64,000 bases of DNA, from positions 22,629-86,628 of the forward strand of contig JAHEAR010000010.1 of the NCBI GenBank assembly GCA_024642665.1, given 5' to 3'. A program made the translations under genes and the position numbers. The first letter of the stretch is position 1; every line of letters starts with the position of its first letter. Positions 26,577 through 37,000 of this stretch are shown here, one piece after another. Below the pieces are notes generated by a model. The model had not been told where the DNA came from. It saw nothing but the letters and a program-made list of their open reading frames with translations, and ran no database searches. This DNA comes from Bacteroidota bacterium. Its GTDB lineage: Bacteria; Bacteroidota; Bacteroidia; Chitinophagales; Saprospiraceae.

Positions 26577-29500
26577 TTACCGAAGTAACGTTATCTCGCC
26601 GTGATGGACCTCTCTTTTTCCACTAATAAGCTGAAATTCAATCACATAAGGAAATACACCCGGATTAGGAAATTCACCTGTAGACGTTCGGCCGTTCCAA
26701 AATACGGATGAATCCATAGGATCAAAGTTGGTTGCACCAAATACGGCATTTCCCCAACGATCATAAATCGTCCATTGGATCACACGCTCAATACCGCCGG
26801 TACTGTTCAAATTGACAAAATCATTCACCCCATCCTCATTAGGGGAAAACACATTTGCAATAAAATACTTTGCTTTTTCGATTACATAAACTATCACATC
26901 ATCTGCTAATACACAACCAGTGTTGGAGGACACCTGAAAAGTATAAGAAGTAGTTTCCACTGGTTGAACTTGCAGAAGGGGGCAATCCTTACAAATCGTC
27001 CCATTATAGTCGATCCATTCATCCATCGCAAAGTAAACCATCGGCAAATCCGTTACACCAGATAAATCTGCCTCTTCCCCAAGATATATTTCAATATCCG
27101 GACCGGCATCCACAGTAAAAACTATAGTTGTATCAATCTCAATCAATGTATCAAACACACAGTTTTTTTCATCTATAAGGGTGAGCAAATATTGACCTGC
27201 ATTCAAACCTGAAAAAACAGGTGTAGATTGAAGCGCCCCGGAATCTAATTGAAAACTTACCAATCCGGCTCCACCACTTATCTGGTCAATCATAATTGAA
27301 GCATTGCCTTGCCCATGACACTCCGGAGAATTAATAATCAGACTGACATCGGTAATAGCATCCGGATGTTCACTCACCATTAAACTATCACTTCCAATAC
27401 ATCCATTACTAATTTGGGTTATACTCAATACATACAAGCCTGTATCCTGAATATTTATATTTGACAATGTTGGATTACTGAGTATGTTTCCATTTGCAGT
27501 GGTCCAGGCAAAAATCAATGGCTGTGGATTTGAACCACTTCCGTCAAGTAACGCATCACGAAATTGACATCTGATCTCTCCATCCAAAAGTATAATTGCC
27601 TTTGGTGGAATCGTATCATGAACGGCGAAAATTGTATCGCGTGTGGTACACGCATTTTGTCCAGTCACCGAAGCGATGAACGGACCCGGACTTGTAACAT
27701 TAATTCCTGATGCCTGACTAATGGTATCTTCATTAAAATCCAACCATGCAATCGTATAGGATGGCACATCCACCGTAGAAGAAATATCCACTGCTATCCG
27801 GGAGCATGTAAAGGTGTCCGAGAAAAGTTCTACCAATGGATATTCCAAAGAATCCAACAAAACAGTATCAAAGGCAATACATTGATTGACGCCAACCATT
27901 TGCAACGAATATTCTCCGGGCTGATTGACAACAACAAATGAATCAGACGAAATTAAAGTTGATGAAGGGTCGTACCAACTGTAGGAAAAGTTTGTTCCAA
28001 CCGGTATTGCAGTCAAAACTGCAGACTTATCGCAACGCAAAGAATCTGTCAGCAGAGCATATGCCGGCAAAGTAAAATTGCTGTCAACAAAAATATCAAA
28101 AGGAGATGGGCAACCGTTAGGTCCTGTAGCAATAAGGTGATACCATCCAGGCTGATTTACCTGAATTATGAAATCTTCCATTTCAATAATGCCGGCCCCA
28201 TCCCATTGGTAAGTAGAAACTGAGTCAAGAGATTGTGCAACAATCGCAATGGTATCACTGCACAATAATGTGTCCGCATTAAGAATTAAGAATGGACTCA
28301 AAGTATCTATTGGTACATGTACTATGGTGGTTCGCTGACATCCGTTTATTCCAATGGCCACTAATTTATAATCGCCGTCCAGTGGAGAAGAGACAACAGG
28401 TCCTTGCACAACAGTTTGATCGGGAAGTTCCCAATACATGGAGCTATAGGTAAAACCGGGCAATGGAACAAAACTTAAATCTGCCACAGGATCAAAACAG
28501 TTAATGGTATCCAGGACATAATCAAAAGAAGGAATCACCCGATCCACTTTCACAGTAATATATGCCGTCGTCTTACATCCGGTAACTGAATTAGTCATTT
28601 CCAGGATATACTTACCCCCTTTATCAACTTGTATCAATGCCTGATCATCACCAGGCCCCGTATAGTTAATCCAATCATATACGTCAGCCTCCGGGGCTAT
28701 CACCCCGATGGTTACAACGGTTTTCAAACAAGTTAAGGTGTCATTAATAATTTGATACGTAAAAATGTCATTCCCTTGAATTACCTGCACGGTATCCGTG
28801 TTTTTACACCCATTTGGTGCCAATACCTGAGCATAATAACTTCCGGCCTCCTCAGTCATCACCACCGCTTGTGGATCACTGAAACCATCCGGCCCCTGCC
28901 ACAAGTAGCTCACACCGGGCGTATTGGAAGAAGCTGACAAGGTTAATATTTCATTACAATTAAGGGTATCATTTGGAGAGACCTGAATATCAGGCTCGGA
29001 AAAATCACCATCAAATAGAAAAGCACCTGATCGTTGACATCCGTTATTAAAAGTAACTGTCAGGTTGTACAACCCGGGGGTCGATATGCCGGGCCTCCAT
29101 ACTTTGGCAGAAAAAGCGTTAGGGCCTGTCCAATCCCATAATACCTCCGTACTGGAAAAATTGGCACCTAAGGTAGCCACCATGATATCACATTTTTTAT
29201 CCACTATCGAGATAACTACAGGGGTTGTCGCAGTATCTATGTCAATATTGACTGATTTTTTTGTGGTGCAGCCTGCTGCATTTGTTATGTTCAAGGTGTA
29301 AGTACCCGGAACCGTCACTCCTATGTTCGGTTGATTAGACGTAAAACCCATCGGCCCATTCCACAAAACGCTTGCGCTTGAAGGGGAATAAATTGGTTTT
29401 ATATTGACGACTGGCCTGCTACAGGTAATGGTGCCACCGGAAAAAACAACTTGAGGAAAATTTGGACCTGCAACCACATTTGTACTACCGGTACCAGAAC

Positions 29501-30806
29501 AAATCCCATCAGATATCTCTACAAAATATTGTCCTGACTGATTGACGGTGATTGATGCAGTATTTGAAGGCGATGTAATATTTCCGTTTAGTGTGGTCCA
29601 CTGATAGGTGAATGGTCCCACACCCCCACCCGGCGTCGCCTGCAAAACAACATCTCCTGCTCCGCAAAATAACGTATCCGGTGCATCCACAGAAACAGTT
29701 AAGGATCTTGGGTAAATCCTTATTTCAATGGTTGTATCACATAATCCGGGACCGTCTTTCGTCTGAAAATAAATTCCATCCGTAAAATAATCCTGTCCCC
29801 CAAAAGAAAATATTTCACCATTGCACAAATCCCCGGTTATAATGACAGTATCCGGCTTACCAGTTACGTTTAAAGCAATACAAGAGCTCGACAGATCAGC
29901 ACATATACTCCCTTGATCGATAGCCTGCAATAACTGATTATAATCACTCATTGCGATCAAGGCATCCACGGCAGAAGTATCACTTGTTAAATAATTTAAA
30001 CCGCAGATAGCGTAGCTGCCAATGGGGGGCGTAATTGAAAAACTAGTGCCACTCTGAAGTATGACATTCCCGGAAATAAAAAGATATTCATACGTATACA
30101 ACAAAGGTGATGGCGTATTTCCTCCATAATCAATTGTTACCTGAGAAGATTGAATATTCTCTCCTGAACATATGTTTATTGCCATAGGAGAAAGCGTTCC
30201 TGCATTAGGGGTACAAGGCAAACATTCCAATCCTAAAGGATTACAGAACAACAACGTAACATTAGCCACACTTCCCAGTTGGAATACATCATGATCTTCA
30301 ATGACAATTTGCCAGACACCATTAGCCGAACCACTGTTGAAATCCTCCAGACAACCACTCTGTGGAAAGTATGTACCTGTATATGCGGTTAGTGCCTGCC
30401 AGGGTTGAAGATTCGACCAAGTAGGTGTGAATCCCGGATCAGGCGATGCTGCTGCTAGGCATTTAACAAAATTAATTTTCCAGGAAGACAAATTTGTTGG
30501 CGAAATCAAAGTTGTTGGAGGCCCAATTAAGTCAACAGTCGTACCCGAGGGCGAAACAAGTGACATCGTCAAATCACCAAGATATTCATGAACAAATTCA
30601 ATTTCAACGCCACAAATACCTTGCGTCGGACTTGCAAGATCACTATCCACCAGTCCACTCACAATCAGATTAATAGTAGTACTATTATTATCAGCAATTG
30701 GTGTCGAAATATCATACGTGCATTGAGCAGTTGCCTCTTGCGAGAGCAGCCATAAACTCCCAAGGATAAAATGGAAAAGAAATAATTTATATAAGCTATT
30801 GCTCAA
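26577..30806 (-). CDS. Giant T9SS type B cargo protein with proprotein-convertase P-domain
   Basis: The protein has 1409 residues. A signal peptide covers about 1-27. Residues about 28-190 resemble the proprotein convertase P-domain (VSGLVDSDLASPTQGICGVE, then EYLGDLTMSLVSPSGT and GVWQIVIEDHD). A long run of about ten Ig/PKD-like repeats of 75-85 residues follows, many with a YxW core and a closing GC. A SprB-like unit begins near SPECHGQGNASIMIDQ. The C-terminal domain (IANVFSPNEDGVNDFV, then IYDRWGNAVFGA) is the type B sorting signal. No protease domain accompanies the P-domain, so it is probably a structural or binding module here. Third of four giant cargo genes in a row. Confidence 0.87.
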   Translation of the reverse strand: MSNSLYKLFLFHFILGSLWLLSQEATAQCTYDISTPIADNNSTTINLIVSGLVDSDLASPTQGICGVEIEFVHEYLGDLTMSLVSPSGTTVDLIGPPTTLISPTNLSSWKINFVKCLAAASPDPGFTPTWSNLQPWQALTAYTGTYFPQSGCLEDFNSGSANGVWQIVIEDHDVFQLGSVANVTLLFCNPLGLECLPCTPNAGTLSPMAINICSGENIQSSQVTIDYGGNTPSPLLYTYEYLFISGNVILQSGTSFSITPPIGSYAICGLNYLTSDTSAVDALIAMSDYNQLLQAIDQGSICADLSSSCIALNVTGKPDTVIITGDLCNGEIFSFGGQDYFTDGIYFQTKDGPGLCDTTIEIRIYPRSLTVSVDAPDTLFCGAGDVVLQATPGGGVGPFTYQWTTLNGNITSPSNTASITVNQSGQYFVEISDGICSGTGSTNVVAGPNFPQVVFSGGTITCSRPVVNIKPIYSPSSASVLWNGPMGFTSNQPNIGVTVPGTYTLNITNAAGCTTKKSVNIDIDTATTPVVISIVDKKCDIMVATLGANFSSTEVLWDWTGPNAFSAKVWRPGISTPGLYNLTVTFNNGCQRSGAFLFDGDFSEPDIQVSPNDTLNCNEILTLSASSNTPGVSYLWQGPDGFSDPQAVVMTEEAGSYYAQVLAPNGCKNTDTVQVIQGNDIFTYQIINDTLTCLKTVVTIGVIAPEADVYDWINYTGPGDDQALIQVDKGGKYILEMTNSVTGCKTTAYITVKVDRVIPSFDYVLDTINCFDPVADLSFVPLPGFTYSSMYWELPDQTVVQGPVVSSPLDGDYKLVAIGINGCQRTTIVHVPIDTLSPFLILNADTLLCSDTIAIVAQSLDSVSTYQWDGAGIIEMEDFIIQVNQPGWYHLIATGPNGCPSPFDIFVDSNFTLPAYALLTDSLRCDKSAVLTAIPVGTNFSYSWYDPSSTLISSDSFVVVNQPGEYSLQMVGVNQCIAFDTVLLDSLEYPLVELFSDTFTCSRIAVDISSTVDVPSYTIAWLDFNEDTISQASGINVTSPGPFIASVTGQNACTTRDTIFAVHDTIPPKAIILLDGEIRCQFRDALLDGSGSNPQPLIFAWTTANGNILSNPTLSNINIQDTGLYVLSITQISNGCIGSDSLMVSEHPDAITDVSLIINSPECHGQGNASIMIDQISGGAGLVSFQLDSGALQSTPVFSGLNAGQYLLTLIDEKNCVFDTLIEIDTTIVFTVDAGPDIEIYLGEEADLSGVTDLPMVYFAMDEWIDYNGTICKDCPLLQVQPVETTSYTFQVSSNTGCVLADDVIVYVIEKAKYFIANVFSPNEDGVNDFVNLNSTGGIERVIQWTIYDRWGNAVFGATNFDPMDSSVFWNGRTSTGEFPNPGVFPYVIEFQLISGKREVHHGEITLLR

Positions 30807-30914
30807 TGGTGGCCTTAGTTTTCAGTGTCCTGAAATCAAAACCCTGATATAATACATATATCCATTGGGTCTGATTTTTGGTTAATGCAATTTTCAATAC
30901 GTCTGCTTATTCCT

Positions 30915-30946
30915 AAAAAGAGCCCTCCATTTGGAAAGGAGGGCTC
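30915..30946 (-). terminator. Rho-independent terminator of the 2488-residue cargo gene
   Basis: GAGCCCTCC (30920-30928) pairs perfectly with GGAGGGCTC (30938-30946). On the minus strand a run of five T follows the stem. It lies about 75 bases beyond the stop of the upstream gene at 31020, so the giant genes are separate transcription units. Confidence 0.88.
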
Positions 30947-31019
30947 AGAAACAAGAGAAATGGGCAAGTAAACTCTATACTTTTCTGTTATTTAAATAAC
31001 AAATTATTCAACTATAATA

Positions 31020-34000
31020 TTATTTGACGATGGTAATATCTCCTGCAAAATCTGCCTTAACATCATCTCCATATATGACTTCAATCCGATATACATAAAC
31101 TCCCGGATTAAGTTCATCGCCATCAAAAGTTCCATCCCATCCTGTATTTGGATCATTAGGCAGCAATCCTGATTTTCTATAGACTAACTCGCCCCATCTG
31201 GAATAAATCTCCATCAATGTAATTTCTTTTACATCAGAATCAGAAAATAAAGTGAATATATCATTCAGTCCATCGCCATTTGGACTAAATACATTTGGAA
31301 TATAAACATCTCTTTTTCTTACTACCTGGAATGTAACCGTTTCCTTAATGAAGCAACCCCGCACATCATATGCTTCCAGCGTAATTGTACTTGCCAAATA
31401 AGCTTCCATTTCAAGGAACAAGCAGTTCGTGCAAAGTACACTATCCCCTATCTTCCATACTAAGGAATCAGGTGTTGTTGATGAGCCTGCATAGATGTAG
31501 CTAAACTTAATTGAATCTCCCAGATCAAAGACAAGTGAATCGTGCACAAAATTAATGATCTCGAGATCAACTACTACCAGTTCCTCAATCGTAAACGTAT
31601 CACTGACTTTACAGCCGATGGCATCTGATACCTCAATCGTATAATCCCCGGCAGGTAAATTATTAAAGACCGGAGAAGCAACCGGTGTTGCTCCATTCAG
31701 CGAATAACTATAAGGAGCTGTACCACCCATGACAAAAGTGACTTGCATAGAACCCGGAGCATCTCCTTCGCAGTCTGGAGAAGTTACAAGCATTTCAATA
31801 GAGGTAGGGAATGTACCGATCTGATCAATCACAACCTGATCAGTAGCACTACAACCAGTCACAATATTTACCACAGTCAGTACATACGTTCCTGAAGCCA
31901 TAGCAGTGGCAATTGGTTGATTAGCATTGGAGAGTATACCATCGGTTGTTGTCCAGGTATACATGAAATCTGCCCCAATACTTGTACCTGAACCACCTAA
32001 TTGTGCAGTAGGTGTAATACAGTCTATCGTGCTTGAACTTCCGGCATCCGCAATTGGATTAGCTTCAATAACAACCTCTACAGTAGTCATGTCATCGGGA
32101 CATGGACTTGTTCCTTTGAGCAGATAGACAAAAGTATAGGTGCCAGGCGCCTGACCTGATACATCAAATGATCCAGCTGTAGCATTAAATGCTCCTCCGG
32201 AACTTGGAAACTGAGAGGTTTCATTCCACTCACCTCCACCATCAGCACCAATCAGTAATGTTGACAAGTTCACAACCTGGTTTTCTCCAAAACAGAAATC
32301 AACCGGCACAGCTGCAACACCTGCATCAGGTGTTCTTTGCACTTCAATATCAACTGTAGCATCTGCATTACAATATGACGCTAATCCTGAAACATGGTAC
32401 TGTAAAGTATAGGTACCGGGATCAGCCATTGTTCCAACAAAAGTTGCCGGTGGTGTTATGGTTGCCGGATTAGAACCCGGAGGTGTTGTCAATATACTCC
32501 ATGTTCCACCGGAAGGTGTTTGCGGATCTACAATCGAATTTAAATCAAGCGTCCCCATTCGGTTACAAAGGTCAGGTGCCATACCCAATAAAACTTGTGG
32601 GCAGCTGCAATCCTGAATGGTAACTGTCAGCGGATACGATTGATCTAAACATGGTGGAACAGCAGAAGCTGTTCTATAGGTAAACGTATAGGTTCCTGCA
32701 CTTAATCCATTAAAATTAACTGCTGAGAGATTGGTAAGGTTTACAGTTGATGGTCCTGAATTTTGTGTCCATCCTCCTCCCATATCACCGGCAGTAACTA
32801 ATGCATTAAAATCAATAATAGTGGTCGGACCACCTGGTTCCAGTATATCACATGCTGTAGCTGTTGGTGTCACAGTTGCAGAAGGTGATGAAAATGCAGT
32901 AACCACAAAATCATCTTCACCCATACAGCCTGAATTACTGCTTACAGTCACCGAATAAGTACCAGCACCATTTACAGTGACTGTCTGAGTGGTTGCAGAA
33001 CCTGCGTTTGCTGACCAAATATAATTATCAAAACCAGGACCTGCATTAAGCACCGTGGTACCATTGTCACAAATAGTTGCTATACCCGTAATATTTGGAC
33101 TCAGCAATGCATTTGCTTCTGTGGTCACTGTATCATATGCAATACATCCGTCGACGTCGACTACAATTACGCTGATATCACCTTCTGTAGCGACATTGAT
33201 CAAGTCAGTTGATTCACCTGTTGACCAAAGCACGGAAGCGTATCCCGCAGGAACTTCCAGCGTAGCCTGATCACCAGGACAGAAAACAAACGACCCACTA
33301 ATATCGACCATTTCCTGGTATGGATTATTGACAGTGGTCGATGAGGTATTTGTACATCCATTATCATCCGTAATAGTCACACTATAGGCACCGGGTGTAT
33401 TAATCGTAATGGTTGGTGTGACTTCTGCATTATTCCATTCATAACTTACATACCCTGGGGTTGCATTCATTTGCGTACTACCACCTACACAAAAATCAGG
33501 TGAACCAAGAATACTTACAAATGGCACAGGATAATTTGCAACTGTAAATGCGGCAGTGCCTACACATCCGGAAGCATCAACAATGGTAACTGTATATGTC
33601 CCAGCTGATGAAACAGTAACTGTTTGAGTGATTGCAGAGCCTGTATTAGCTGACCACGTGTAACTAGCATATGGACCACCTGCATCCAAAACAGATGTTT
33701 CTGAAGTTCGGCATATTGAATCCTTACCGGTGATGACCGGTATAAATGGCGTCTCAATAATTGTAGTACTTGCTACTGCTGTACACCCGTCACTACTGGT
33801 GACCGTTACGGTATGCGTGCCGTCATCTACCTGAATCGTTTGCGTCACCTCGTTTGTAGACCACAAATAGGTACCACCGGCAGGCTGAGCGGTGATCGTT
33901 GCAAGTACATTAGCACAAATAGCTGTAGGACCGTTAATACTCGCAACAAAATCTCCTGAAACAATCTCTATGCTGTCAATTCCCACACAACCCATATTGT

Positions 34001-37000
34001 CTTCAACGGTTACATAATAATTACCAATCGAAGTTACATCAGCTGTATTGGTGGTACTGCCTCCTGCATTGGGCGACCATTCATAAGTATTAAAACCTGG
34101 TAAAGCAGAGAGTGTAATGGTTTCGCCGGTACACATTATCTGATCGCCATCGAGTCCTGCCATGACAGAAGAGTTTTCAATAACTTCAAATTGTTGTGTC
34201 GCCGTACATCCATTAAAATCATAAACAATCACGGAATAAATACCCGGTGTGCTTACTGTAATTTCATTAATACATAGTGGGCATTGTAACCAGATATAGT
34301 TGTCCCATGGCCCGCCAAAATCATCAGCATCAATAGTCACTGATCCACCCGGACAATATTCAAATGTATCCGGCATGACAAAAGGAGGTTGAGGGAATGT
34401 CAGAATCTCCATTGACACATCTCCTGTACATCCAAATTCGTTCGTTACCGTGACGGTATAAATTCCGGCATTATAAACTTCTATTGATTCCAAACCATCT
34501 GCACCACTACCAATGGACCATGCATAGTCCTCAAATTGTGGTGTTACAATTAATTCTACCGGATCCTCAAAATCACAAACTATAAGATCAGGGCCTAAAT
34601 CAGGCATTGGTTCCGGTTGTGCTTCGATTTCAATTTCTGCGCTGTTAGTACATCCATGAGCATCTTCAACAGTAACCGTATATAGGCCTGGTGTGAAAGC
34701 TTCAATATTTTTTCCGGACTCTAAACCTTCAGGTGTATCCCATTCATATAAATATGGTGAGGTTCCCATAGAGGCAACTCCTGCAAGTTCAGTAGATTCC
34801 CCTTCGCATATGGCTAAAGCCCCATCCACGGCATCTATATATACTTCAGGCGTAGGAAAGAAGGAAATGACAACAGAATCTTTTCCAACACAACCTTCAG
34901 TATCTGTTACAATCACCAGATGTTGACCAGATAAACTTGTTGTAATAGCTTCTGTGGTTTGATTAGTTTGATCCGGTAAAGTCCATTCAAAATTATATGG
35001 ATCCATGCCACCCATCGCTGAAGCTTCAAGGTTTATATCTCCTTCCTGAACACATTGTTCGGTGATCGGCGCATCAATATCGACTGGGAAGGTTGTATAC
35101 ACGGTAATGGCCATTTTAGCTGTTCCAAAACAACCTACCTCATCAGTTACACTAACAGTATACAACGTTCCATTTACAGGATTTGGCACCATGATCGTAG
35201 GGGTTGTTTCCCCACCCGGTGACCATTGATATTCATAGTTTCCTGACCCACCTATAACATCCGGAATAATTTCATACGGCTCTGTAGGCGTAGAACACAT
35301 TACTAAAGGCGTAAGTGTCACCTGAATTTTTGGATAAACGTCTATTGTCACTTCCTTTTGGAAAACGGGGCATGCCCCACCTGCAAAACCAAGGAAAGTG
35401 TAGGTTACGGTTTCAGGATCAGAACCTCCATTTGTAAGTGTGTTAATTATAGTAGTTCCCGGTCCACCGGAACCTGGTGTAGCACCAGTGACGATACCAG
35501 CATCTACAGTCCATTCCCAATAATCTACATCGGGCTCGTCAATGGAATAAACCATTTGTTGTCCACTACAAATAGGATCGAGCATATCAAAGCCTTCCAT
35601 TAATTCAGAACAACACATGGGTAAGGTGACAAAGGCAGGTTGATCCAGATTACATACACTCGCACTACCAGTCCAAGCACCTGTTTCACCATCGGCAGTC
35701 GTAAAAAATCCAAGACTCAATGTCATTGTAGATACATCTTCAAGACAATCGGGATATTCACGTACGTTCAGGTCAAAGCAAAACGCCCAGGGACCCATAC
35801 CGCCACCACAGGTATTACCATCTCCCCAGTCTACGCGGATTGGGGGTCCGGGAATATTGCAACTGCCATTAATACCATAAGCAAACCATCCACCTGGAAG
35901 AATGGTCCCTAAAGGAGCACCCCAACAAGGATTACAACATCCACCCATCAATCCACCGGTATTTGGACAATCCGGGTCATAAAGAATATTACACATGTCA
36001 ATCGTGCCATTTCCATCAAAGTCACCTAATTGATAAAAAACGTGATCATGATGATAATCAACATCCGTAAACCAGTCCCACTGAGCAGATCCGTAAAGAC
36101 CATTTCCTGCTTGTGGAATTGGATTACCATTTACTGTAGCATTTAATGGTTGACCATTACCATCGAAGGAGGAGGGATCCCATCCATTTCCAAAAACTGG
36201 AATAAGACCCTGAAACCACTGACAACCATTATTGGCTGCTGTATATGAATCGACATTCATACATATACTTACTGTTTCACCCGGGAAGAATGGCCCTTCG
36301 AGAGGCCCATTGGAGGATCTCCCCGTAATTTCGATATCTCGAGAGGTTACACAATTTGAGGCGGATGAAATGGTATTGACACAAATTGAAAAATCTCCCC
36401 CAACATTATTTAATGAACTAACTGCTATATAATATATGGAACTGGCCCCAACATCAGAACCAAAAGCTTCTGCTTCTCCATTCGAACCTACGACACATGG
36501 AAGATTACTGGTTGTCAAGGGCACTGGTGTAAGGGCATCGCAATCGGTGGTTTGCCAAAACAAAGATATTGTAGGTGCATCAAAGTCATCACTATTCACC
36601 TGAATATTCATTAAGGTGGCAGCACCATCAGTTTGTACCTGAAACCAAACAGTTGGAAAGTTACCTACCCCACATGAATTATTAAATAATTCAGGGTCAG
36701 CAAACAAGTTACATCCGTCGATACAAACAAATGCCATATCGGACATAACATCGGGGATTGGAGTAGCTTCTGCACAAATATCATTTTCAAAACAAGGCGG
36801 AACTTCATCAACACAAAGTGTAAAATCGGCTTCGTTTACTGTAGACGTAGAAACTGATAAATAGTAGGTCGTATTCTCATCAATTGGTCCCCACATTAAT
36901 ACGTCAGATGGTGGTGCACCACAATTGAAAAAGGAGATTGTGCCCGGTTGGTTACAATCGGTCACTTCCCATAAAATAATTGACACTTCCGCTCCATTGG

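Noticed and set aside
26577..30806. Subtilisin-like protease, because of the P-domain
   Set aside because: No catalytic Asp/His/Ser domain is present. The P-domain stands alone at the N-terminus.
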